The position numbers and the translations under genes were made by a program. A stretch of 38,649 nt of DNA from Salisapilia sapeloensis (Eukaryota; Oomycota; Peronosporomycetes; Peronosporales; Salisapiliaceae): contig JAADVB010000183.1 in NCBI GenBank assembly GCA_023334545.1, positions 1 through 38,649 of the forward strand, in the 5' to 3' direction. Each line of letters starts with the position of its first letter. The first letter of the stretch is position 1. The notes under the pieces were generated by a model, which saw only the letters and a program-made list of their open reading frames with translations, made no database searches and had not been told where the DNA came from. Of this stretch, positions 31,029 to 38,649 are shown one piece after another.

Positions 31029-34000
31029 TCAGGCATCGGCCGTTGGAACAGAAACGGACGTATCCATGCCAGCAATCGCATCCGACCATACACGCACTGT
31101 GTACTTCTCACTGTCTGCGATCGGCACATTGAACGTCGACTTGGCACCGTGTCTCCAGACAACGTGCTTCAGATGCACCAAGTCCTCTCCTTCGATCAAG
31201 GCAATGTAGAAGCCGTACGGTCGTGGCTTTTGGAAACGCTTTCCCTGGACACTGACGCTACCAGTGCTCTTCTTACCAAGTTGCTTGAGCTCCACAACTA
31301 CACCTTCCTTGTGCATCACTTCCACATTAAACGACGGGATGTCTTCCAGTGTCTTGAAAAAGTCTTTCACGGCCGCATTCTTCATACCTGCACTCTGTAC
31401 CATTTTCGAGACACTCTGCCTCTTCTTCGTGTCCGCCACGACTTCGACGAGATCTTGCAGCTTTAAGAGTTGACTCTTGTTCATTTCTTCCTTGAGCTTT
31501 GACGACACATGCGGCAGTTGATCCAACTCTTTCGACCTATGCGTATCATCCGACGCCATGGGCCAAATAGATTGCGTGACACCTTGACTGAGCTTGGCAC
31601 AAGCTTCCACGAGTCTCCACTTCTTCTTCATAGCACACAAGTCCGTCAAGGCACTTAGCAACCGAGGCATCTGGTCCAACAAGGACCGCAAGTCATTCGC
31701 AAAGTCACTTGATGGCATCACAAGACGCTGCAAGTGCATCTGCATCAACAAACAGCTCTTGACTTCACTCCCGTGCGTTTCCAATAGAGCTCCCTGTTTT
31801 CTCTGAGACTTAAACAACGCATTTAACGGAGAGAAGGCGACACGAGCGCTCAGATCTTGGATCAAATTGCTCTGGACTTCGTAATGTCGCAACGGAATCG
31901 CGTCCTGAAGCTCACTACTTGCTTCACAAACGACGCAGATGAGACATTGGATCAACTGGTCGAACGTCAAGTCATCCACTTTCAACTTGTCAATGGCTTC
32001 ATGCATATATGCCACCGTCGTCGTATCTACATACAAGGCAGCTGCAATCTTCCCAACGGATGTCGAAGCGAAGCCTGCATCCGTCGTACGCACACACTTG
32101 CGTTTGATCAGCGCATCTTTATTCGCTTGAACAAGTGATCGGAAAAATTCGGCCAAGTCGCCTTCACCCAGATCCGAACCATAGTACTGTGAGTTCTTCA
32201 TCGCACGTTGGAAGAGAAGACTCCAGCTCAAGTACTCGATCATATGCGCTTCCGTACGCACGAGACCGGCAGCAATCTCAGCGTTCAAGTGGTTCGTCAA
32301 GTGGTCTCCCAAGCAAGATTCAATCGCCAGTGGCTCATACAGACACCGCTGGACCATATTCTTCCGGCTGTCCTCTAGAAGGACACAAGCGACGCCTTCC
32401 GTGTCCAGCAACGGACGTCCCGCACGTCCAATCATCTGAAGGATGTCGCTCATGGGATATGGCTGGTACCTTCCGTTCTGGAAGAACTGTGTTCCTTTCA
32501 CGACGACCAAGTGTGCTGGGAGGTTGACACCCCACGCCAGTGTCGATGTGGATATAACGACTTGGATCATTTTGTCTCGGAAGAGCTGTTCCACCAGCTC
32601 CCGATCGCCTCGACGCAGGCCGGCGTGGTGGAGACCAATGCCAAAGGCCAGTGTGTGTCGTAGGTTCTCATCCTGAACCTTGTACCCCGATCGTCCGTTC
32701 AACAGCTCATCCATCACCTCTTCCTCCATATGCAGGAAAGGCTTTGCGCCAGCACCTTCAGCAGTCGAAACGCAGAAGGCAATGAGATCGAGAGCAGTGA
32801 GCTTCGTCTGTGCTCGAGAAGACACAAAGACGAGAGCTGGCTGGTGCTTCGAGTGCGCTTGGATAGCCATGAACACTGGCTTGTTCATCGCTGCCATGCG
32901 TGACACATAGTGACGTTCCGGGAAGCCTTGGACGTGTACCTGCAACGGAACAGGACGCACGGACGATCGAAAGTTGTAGACGTGTCCCCTCTTTTCGGAT
33001 GCACCGAGCCAATGACCAACGTCCTTGGGGTTCGCAAGAGCAGTCGACAAACCCACGAGACGTATGCTCGACGCATCCGACTTTTGGAAACGACGAAGAC
33101 GACTGACGAGGACTTCCAGGACAGCTCCACGAGGTGCATCTCCAACCAAATGCACTTCATCAATGACGACAAGCGCAGTCTGTTGCATGAGTTTCCTACC
33201 GATGCCGTGGCTTCTCGTGAGCATGTCCCACTTCTCCGGAGTCGTGACAATGATATCTGCTTTCGAAAGTAAGAAATGGATGTTAGCGACAGTATCCCCC
33301 GTCACTTCGACTGTCACCTTGCCTAAACTACCAAAACGCAACTTCCACTCTTCTACTTTCTCTCGCGCAAGTGCTTTCAACGGCGCTACGTACACGATCA
33401 ACTGTTTCCTATCACTTGTACTTTGCTTCCACACGCGCATCATGGCCAATTCAGCACACAACGTCTTACCACTCCCTGTTGGCGCACACAAAAGGACGTT
33501 GCCATCGTCATGATATATATCATGAAATACTTGTGTCTGGATCGGATTCATGTGCTGGAACTTGTCCCGATACAGACTCTCGTACGCATCGTCTTGTAGA
33601 GACGTAAGTGGCTGTGGGTGCAACTGCAGGAGCTTGGTGTACATGTCCTTCGTCGTTTCTTCCTTGCGTGGTTTATACGAAATCTCTTCCATCGCTTCCA
33701 TACCGACGAACCGATCGCTCAACACACGAACGACGTACTCTGCTTCGTCATTCGTGGTTAAAAACACAGGCAAGTAGCACTCCATCGATAGCGACTGCGT
33801 GCCTTCCTGCCATGCCACGAACTGACTTTGATGCAGAACTGTATACTCCGAGTGGTAGATGAAGCCAGACACTGCGTCCTCGACCCAGACCCAGGACCCG
33901 AGTGTTCGTCCACCAAACGCATGCTCCTTCCAATTAGGAAAGAGAGGGAGGAGCTCATACTTGAGCTTCAACATGTTCCCAGCGATCGGCTGCAGCTGTA

Positions 34001-37000
34001 CGTTGGAGATATCGATCCACGGTAGCCACGACACCCACTTCTTCACTTTCTCCGATAGATCAAAGGCATGTGGATCAGCCAAGATGTCGTACACGTCGAT
34101 CTTTTGATTATCCAATTGCGCGACAATGTCCATCGGGACATTCGGTAGCTGCAGCAGTGGATTCTGATCCAACCACATCTTCTGATCAATGCATTTCGCC
34201 ATTTGCAAGAACTTTTCCGCGCGACGCGCAGCATTCTGTTTCACTGCCATCTCGAACAAGGCACGACAGACGCGAGATGCGTTCTGACTGACGTAATTCG
34301 TATCGGAGATCAAGGTAAACGTCGACACTCGAGCGCGAGCGATCAACGCTTGGAGCAACACACTCGTCTTACCAGTATATGTCTCCAACCCACCTCCACG
34401 TACTTCGAATCTACAAAAGTTGCGCTTCAGGCGCTCCAACTCGCCCATCTCATCTTCTCTCGACTTGAGCTGCTCGAATTCGTTGCTACTACACAAGACA
34501 AGGAGCACGTGTTCCCACGAAATGTCGCCTCCTTCCTCCTCCTGTCGATCCAACAAGTCGTTAAACGTCTGGACGGACGTGTGGCGGATGTAAAAGTGAC
34601 TCGCGACTCGACCTAAAGACGTGACGGCAAAGTGCGTCGGCCCTTCCACCGGATTATCTAGTCGCATCTTCTCTCGCTTTATTTTAATCATACGGCACGC
34701 CGCGAGTTTCTGCGCTGCATCCATGATCAGCTCTCGACTTTTCTGAATCAAATCTGGATCTTGCTGCTGCTCATCAAAACGCATGCCGTACGCAAGCGGA
34801 TTACGAAGCATGCGAACGTATAAAAAGGTGTATCGAAGCCACTCGCATGCTTCCTCCAAGTTGCTCACGGTACCAGACACGATCTCAGCGTTCAAGTGGT
34901 CTGGAAGAGCCTTGATCAAAGCAGACTCCATCGGCACACCTGCCGTCAAGAGGCGAAGGTAGTGCGGCAGCTGGTCCTGCGTCGTCACCATCACAGCATC
35001 ACCTGTGGTGTCGTACTGCGGTCTTCCAGCACGTCCAAAAATCTGCATCACATCGAGCATACTCAACTGGGTCATGCCTCCCTTGTCGGTATTATACACC
35101 TGCGTGCCCTTGATGAGAACACTGTGAGCTGGTAGATTGACACCCCACGCCAGTGTGGCTGTACAACACAGTACGCGGATGTGTCCTTGCTCAAAGAGTT
35201 GTTCACTCAGATTCCGATCAGATCGGAGCATGCCGGCATGGTGAATCCCCATGCCGTAGCTAAGCAACTCTTTTAATTCTTTATTCCTACTACGCTGCAC
35301 ACGTTCTAGTAGCTGCGTCGGTATCGACAGATCCACTGGTGGTAAGAAGCTATCTAGAAGGCTCATGTCGTCTTCGTCGTTCTGAGCGATCTCGATCATA
35401 CTACGCAACGTCGCAGCGGTTTCTTTCCGAGAATGCACAAAGATCATCACTTGCTCGCCGTTCCGAGTCTGCTTCGAGCAGTGGGACAACGCGAGTTTAT
35501 TCATCAACGCAGCGACTTGGCGCTGTTTACTCATACCCGACGGAGGAGCTTTGTTCGAAGACTTGTCGTCTGCTTTGGACGAATCGAGCTTGTCGATACT
35601 CATGCCCAGTGCGTCTTTCATACCAGCATTCGCATTCACACCGATAAACGTCTGGTCTAACGGAACTGGTCGGTACGTCGAGTCGAAGAAGAAGAGACCG
35701 CCTTTGCCGCCATTCTCGGCTGCATTCTGCGCCTTGGCGTTACCAGGCGGCACGGGGACTTTGAGAAAGTGAGCCACATCTGCGTAGTTCGGGAGTGTCG
35801 CCGACAGACCGACGATCCGGATCATGCTCTGTGTCGTCTCTACTCGACGCAGCGTCCGAGCCACGATCGTTTCAATCACTGGACCACGTTCATCCGCGAG
35901 TAGATGCACTTCATCTATAATCAAGAGACGTACTTGACTCAACAGCGTCTGCTGCGCACTCGACTTGCGCGTGATGACGTCCCACTTCTCTGGCGTCGTG
36001 ACTATCACGTGCGTCTCTTCAATCTCCTTCTTCGTCAACTGCATATCTCCTGTCAATTCAGCAACCTTTAGCCGTAAACTAGCTAAACGTTGTCCGAACT
36101 TGGTCACGACTTCCTGTGCTAAAGCTTTCATCGGTGCGACATAAATGATTTTCATATTCTTCAACGCCTCTCCTCGTGATTCTTTTCGTGAGGACGCAGA
36201 GTGCTGCAATTGCATCTTGATCTCTTGCAAGATCGTTAGCATCGCGACATTCGTTTTACCTGCACCTGTCGGAGCACACACCAATAGATTCTGATTCGAA
36301 TGATATGCAGCCTGGAAGAGCTTGGACTGGAGGCGATTTAAGTGGGTCATGCCATGAAAGGCTGATTGGGCAAAGTCTTCCAAGGAAGAGATTGGAATGA
36401 GACTATCATCCCCGTCCTTCTTCCCAGCAACTTTGGCTGGGATCACCACACGTTCATACCCTTTACGATACTCACGTCGAGTGCTTTCTGGGAGCGAGAC
36501 CATACCAGCAGATGTGAGCTGTCCCGCAGCTTTAGACGTCTCGTACCCACCTTCCAACTCGCCAAATTCACGCATTAAGAGAGACGTCGACTGATTACGT
36601 TCTTCTTCCATGGCGAATTCACGCTGGAGACGAAGGACTTCTGGGTCGTATCCTGCTGCCTCGAGCCAATTCTCCGACTCGTGAGACGAGTCTTGTCCAC
36701 GATGCTTTCGCTGCGCTTTACGTAACTGCTTTTGCATCACCTGCTCGGAAGCGGTTTGGATACTAAAGGCAGCACCACTCGTATGCTTTCCTGCCATCCC
36801 ATTCTCTTGTATCTGATGTACTTGTTCTAGTTTCTCTGCACTATCTTTAGCAGCTAAAGTCGACAAATTCTGGACTACAAAAGCAATGAGATCCATTCCT
36901 TCCACGCCAACAAGACCAAACAGTTGGGCTTGGACGGTATCTGGGTCATTCACACCGTCCTGAGCAGTCTGAATGATCATTTTAGCTAGTTCATACGATG

Positions 37001-37382
37001 ATAGGAAACTTTCAGGACCAGCAGTCGACGTATACGTTTGACAGGACTGTAATAGTTTGTCCTGAATTTCGAACGGACTCTTCTTTGCCTTTCGCTGCTG
37101 GGTTTTCGATGCCGTCTTCTTTGTGAGAACAGCGGCAGCGCTATTCGCTGCAGCTTCCGCAGCATTCGCGGCTTGCAAGTCGGCATGGTCAACTGCTAGT
37201 ACCTCTAGTAGCTTGGAATAGCTGCTGGTCTCCGTACGCGTAAAAGGATCTAAGAATGTATAGTCCTGCTCGAGACGATCGACCGGTCTGCAGCTCACAC
37301 GGGCGACACTTGGACTAGACCGAGGACGTTTCAGTGCATTCTCCCTTAGCGTATCGAGAAGGGATGGTAGTGAAGTAGCCAT
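31029..37382 (-). CDS. ASCC3: ASCC3/Slh1-type double-cassette Ski2-like RNA/DNA helicase
   Basis: 2117 residues in one uninterrupted exon. An N-terminal helical region (to about 330) precedes cassette 1 with Walker A A370-P-T-G-A-G-K376-T and D490-E-V-H493, an S-A-T motif, a Q-I-F-G-R-A-G-R motif, and a Sec63-like domain. Cassette 2 has A1300-P-T-G-S-G-K1306-T and D1408-E-V-H1411, Q-M-I-G-R-A-G-R, and a second Sec63 domain with an FN3-like end. This tandem plan belongs to ASCC3 and Brr2; details such as the M-N-K-P segment after cassette 2 motif III and the overall similarity favour ASCC3. ASCC3/Slh1 unwinds DNA in alkylation repair and splits collided ribosomes in quality control. Cassette 1 carries two low-complexity Ser/Lys/Asp insertions. 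Both ATPase sites look intact. Confidence 0.93.
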   Translation of the reverse strand: MATSLPSLLDTLRENALKRPRSSPSVARVSCRPVDRLEQDYTFLDPFTRTETSSYSKLLEVLAVDHADLQAANAAEAAANSAAAVLTKKTASKTQQRKAKKSPFEIQDKLLQSCQTYTSTAGPESFLSSYELAKMIIQTAQDGVNDPDTVQAQLFGLVGVEGMDLIAFVVQNLSTLAAKDSAEKLEQVHQIQENGMAGKHTSGAAFSIQTASEQVMQKQLRKAQRKHRGQDSSHESENWLEAAGYDPEVLRLQREFAMEEERNQSTSLLMREFGELEGGYETSKAAGQLTSAGMVSLPESTRREYRKGYERVVIPAKVAGKKDGDDSLIPISSLEDFAQSAFHGMTHLNRLQSKLFQAAYHSNQNLLVCAPTGAGKTNVAMLTILQEIKMQLQHSASSRKESRGEALKNMKIIYVAPMKALAQEVVTKFGQRLASLRLKVAELTGDMQLTKKEIEETHVIVTTPEKWDVITRKSSAQQTLLSQVRLLIIDEVHLLADERGPVIETIVARTLRRVETTQSMIRIVGLSATLPNYADVAHFLKVPVPPGNAKAQNAAENGGKGGLFFFDSTYRPVPLDQTFIGVNANAGMKDALGMSIDKLDSSKADDKSSNKAPPSGMSKQRQVAALMNKLALSHCSKQTRNGEQVMIFVHSRKETAATLRSMIEIAQNDEDDMSLLDSFLPPVDLSIPTQLLERVQRSRNKELKELLSYGMGIHHAGMLRSDRNLSEQLFEQGHIRVLCCTATLAWGVNLPAHSVLIKGTQVYNTDKGGMTQLSMLDVMQIFGRAGRPQYDTTGDAVMVTTQDQLPHYLRLLTAGVPMESALIKALPDHLNAEIVSGTVSNLEEACEWLRYTFLYVRMLRNPLAYGMRFDEQQQDPDLIQKSRELIMDAAQKLAACRMIKIKREKMRLDNPVEGPTHFAVTSLGRVASHFYIRHTSVQTFNDLLDRQEEEGGDISWEHVLLVLCSSNEFEQLKSREDEMGELERLKRNFCRFEVRGGGLETYTGKTSVLLQALIARARVSTFTLISDTNYVSQNASRVCRALFEMAVKQNAARRAEKFLQMAKCIDQKMWLDQNPLLQLPNVPMDIVAQLDNQKIDVYDILADPHAFDLSEKVKKWVSWLPWIDISNVQLQPIAGNMLKLKYELLPLFPNWKEHAFGGRTLGSWVWVEDAVSGFIYHSEYTVLHQSQFVAWQEGTQSLSMECYLPVFLTTNDEAEYVVRVLSDRFVGMEAMEEISYKPRKEETTKDMYTKLLQLHPQPLTSLQDDAYESLYRDKFQHMNPIQTQVFHDIYHDDGNVLLCAPTGSGKTLCAELAMMRVWKQSTSDRKQLIVYVAPLKALAREKVEEWKLRFGSLGKVTVEVTGDTVANIHFLLSKADIIVTTPEKWDMLTRSHGIGRKLMQQTALVVIDEVHLVGDAPRGAVLEVLVSRLRRFQKSDASSIRLVGLSTALANPKDVGHWLGASEKRGHVYNFRSSVRPVPLQVHVQGFPERHYVSRMAAMNKPVFMAIQAHSKHQPALVFVSSRAQTKLTALDLIAFCVSTAEGAGAKPFLHMEEEVMDELLNGRSGYKVQDENLRHTLAFGIGLHHAGLRRGDRELVEQLFRDKMIQVVISTSTLAWGVNLPAHLVVVKGTQFFQNGRYQPYPMSDILQMIGRAGRPLLDTEGVACVLLEDSRKNMVQRCLYEPLAIESCLGDHLTNHLNAEIAAGLVRTEAHMIEYLSWSLLFQRAMKNSQYYGSDLGEGDLAEFFRSLVQANKDALIKRKCVRTTDAGFASTSVGKIAAALYVDTTTVAYMHEAIDKLKVDDLTFDQLIQCLICVVCEASSELQDAIPLRHYEVQSNLIQDLSARVAFSPLNALFKSQRKQGALLETHGSEVKSCLLMQMHLQRLVMPSSDFANDLRSLLDQMPRLLSALTDLCAMKKKWRLVEACAKLSQGVTQSIWPMASDDTHRSKELDQLPHVSSKLKEEMNKSQLLKLQDLVEVVADTKKRQSVSKMVQSAGMKNAAVKDFFKTLEDIPSFNVEVMHKEGVVVELKQLGKKSTGSVSVQGKRFQKPRPYGFYIALIEGEDLVHLKHVVWRHGAKSTFNVPIADSEKYTVRVWSDAIAGMDTSVSVPTADA

Positions 37383-38457
37383 GGCTTGTGTAATTGGCTT
37401 TTATGTAGATAATGAAGACCAGAAACAGGATACAGCAGTAGGTGATGGCACACGATGCCTTGGCTCTTGTTGCTGAAGCGTTCCGTGTGGCAGTTAAATT
37501 TACTTATTAAGTATGATATCTATCTACGCTGATTAGTGAAAATGAAGTAGTGATAGTGAAGACGAGAGAAAAGAAAAACATTGTTTTGTGGACTAATTAG
37601 ACCTAGAGTGGGATATCGTTGATGATGGAACTTTATAAGTCCATTGCATGCTTGCAAGTAGCTTTCTACCGATCTAGGTAACTCTTTGTAGCGGATTCGT
37701 TGAATATGCTATTGGATAGTGGTCGTATTAGAGGTATGTATGGCTTGAACAAGATGGAAGGATGGAGCGCGATGGTAATCGAGTATACGTACCGATGGAA
37801 ATCTAGATGTCTTTCGACTCTTCACAGAGCAAACGAAAAGATGCCATCGTACAAAACGCGTTATATCACAATTCTGTCTGTAGAGGATAAAGTAGTGAAT
37901 GAACTTATATTCCTAAGACGAATATAGCTCGATGGCAGCTACTTGCGAACGATTGATAGCAAAATTAAAGGAACAACTTCATCTTTATTGCGTAAAGGCA
38001 CTACGTCACTTCAAATTCAGAGCAAATCTCTCACACATAGCTACCGCCATTCAGAGCAACGTCCTGAAACGTTCTAACGAAAGGGTTGGCAGCGTACCAG
38101 CTATAACGGTATATGAAATTTGCTCCGTGATCGGCGTTTTCACTTTCAAGCATTAAACCCGTGCTAAAATGAACGGCTATACTCTTCTCGCAACCAAGAC
38201 GCTTTACACCAGAAAAAATTGCCATTAGCCGGAATAGACGATATCACATCATCGGTGCATGTGAAACTTTGTCTCAATTCGCCATTCGTCGCATCAGCAA
38301 GCAGCTACCAAATCGCTCTGATGAATAATCTCTCGCAATTACTATTAAGCTATAAATGGACATCTGCGCTCGGTTGTGATCCTAGGTCCTCTCTTGATTA
38401 GCAAACAGTGGATGGAAATTTACAGCAGTATTCTTAAATACCGTATATGCAGATCCA
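37383..38457. other. intergenic spacer
   Basis: AT-rich sequence between the start of the helicase gene and the inferred terminal exon at the right edge. Short frames (37700-37927, 37932-38156 and 38219-38401) show no domain or composition typical of genes here. Nothing else was recognised. Confidence 0.45.
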
Positions 38458-38649
38458 CTAATATCGCGGTAACCACTCAAGTTCCTTAATTTTGGTGGCC
38501 TCGTTTGCATACGACGCGTTCTTGACGTCCTGTATGGTAGATGGATGGATATGAGAGCTAGGCCTTGCATGGAAGGTCTAGTAGCCAACACGACCACGAG
38601 CCATGCAATTAGCTTCCATGTTACATCTCTCGCCACGCCTATCCTCGAC
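38458..38649 (-). CDS. 3' end of an unidentified gene (5' partial, spliced)
   Basis: A terminal exon is inferred at 38458-38529, coding for a protein-like tail D-V-K-N-A-S-Y-A-N-E-A-T-K-I-K-E-L then E-W-L-P-R-Y and stop TAG. A good acceptor (TACCATACAG) precedes it. A GTAACA donor at 38624 gives a 95-nt phase-0 intron, leaving S-R-I-G-V-A-R-D encoded at the window edge. Codon choice (GAC GTC AAG AAC GCG TCG) is unlike the surrounding spacer. No family can be named from this fragment, and the upstream part lies beyond the window. A competing unspliced frame to 38382 looks less protein-like. Confidence 0.4.

Noticed and set aside
38382-38636. Secreted effector-like frame at the right edge (hydrophobic start and Arg-rich body)
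   Set aside because: It starts with GTG, the frame is open to the window edge, and a better-supported spliced terminal exon lies in another frame of the same strand; no RxLR-dEER arrangement is present.

Overview
The window looks like nuclear DNA of an oomycete (stramenopile), read as intron-poor and gene-dense with AT-richer spacers. Three things support this. A cellulose synthase carries an N-terminal pleckstrin-homology domain, an architecture known from oomycetes. A sequence matching the full oomycete core promoter consensus (initiator plus flanking promoter region) lies before a small gene at 21476. Spliceosomal introns are tiny: six of the seven that can be reconstructed are 53-59 nt. 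Coding GC is moderate rather than Phytophthora-high, so a white-rust or downy-mildew type genome is possible, but the genus cannot be fixed from the sequence alone.

Layout, left to right. 1-2130: 3' part of a coiled-coil, possibly centrosomal, protein. 2844-5303: prominin-like five-pass membrane protein. 5582-8797 (-): mitochondrial 2-oxoglutarate dehydrogenase E1, three exons. About 8.8-11.9 kb: long spacer with one tRNA-Gln(TTG). 11950-15036: PH-domain cellulose synthase with two Cys-rich zinc-finger-like modules inside its catalytic domain. 15106-17619 (-): two-exon protein with SH3b-like repeats and a C-terminal FAIM1-like domain. 18529-18957 (-): small bZIP factor. 18.96-20.99 kb: spacer with a possible decayed or unresolved gene. 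20988-21191 and 21476-21631: two micro-proteins with one membrane span each. 21676-22840 (-): GPN1 GTPase, three exons. 22.8-24.8 kb: spacer with one weak small ORF. 24813-26942: single-pass membrane protein with a TKL-like pseudokinase domain. 27290-28111: acidic single-pass membrane protein with an arginine-serine tail. 28307-30776 (-): SLC44/CTL choline-transporter-like protein, three exons. 31029-37382 (-): intronless ASCC3/Slh1-type double-cassette helicase. At the right edge the terminal exon of a further minus-strand gene is inferred.

The genes do not form one pathway. They are a mixture of housekeeping functions (TCA cycle, RNA polymerase assembly GTPase, ribosome-quality helicase, tRNA), cell-surface or membrane functions (prominin-like, CesA, CTL, pseudokinase, RS-tail protein) and a transcription factor. 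Several are tail-to-tail with very short spacers (69 nt at 15037-15105, 44 nt at 21632-21675). The most unusual proteins are the CesA with a MetAP1-type C6H2 zinc finger between its DxD and TED motifs, the SH3b-FAIM1 fusion, the membrane pseudokinase lacking both catalytic aspartates, and the RS-tailed membrane protein. No CRISPR array, rRNA, insertion sequence or intact transposon was recognised.
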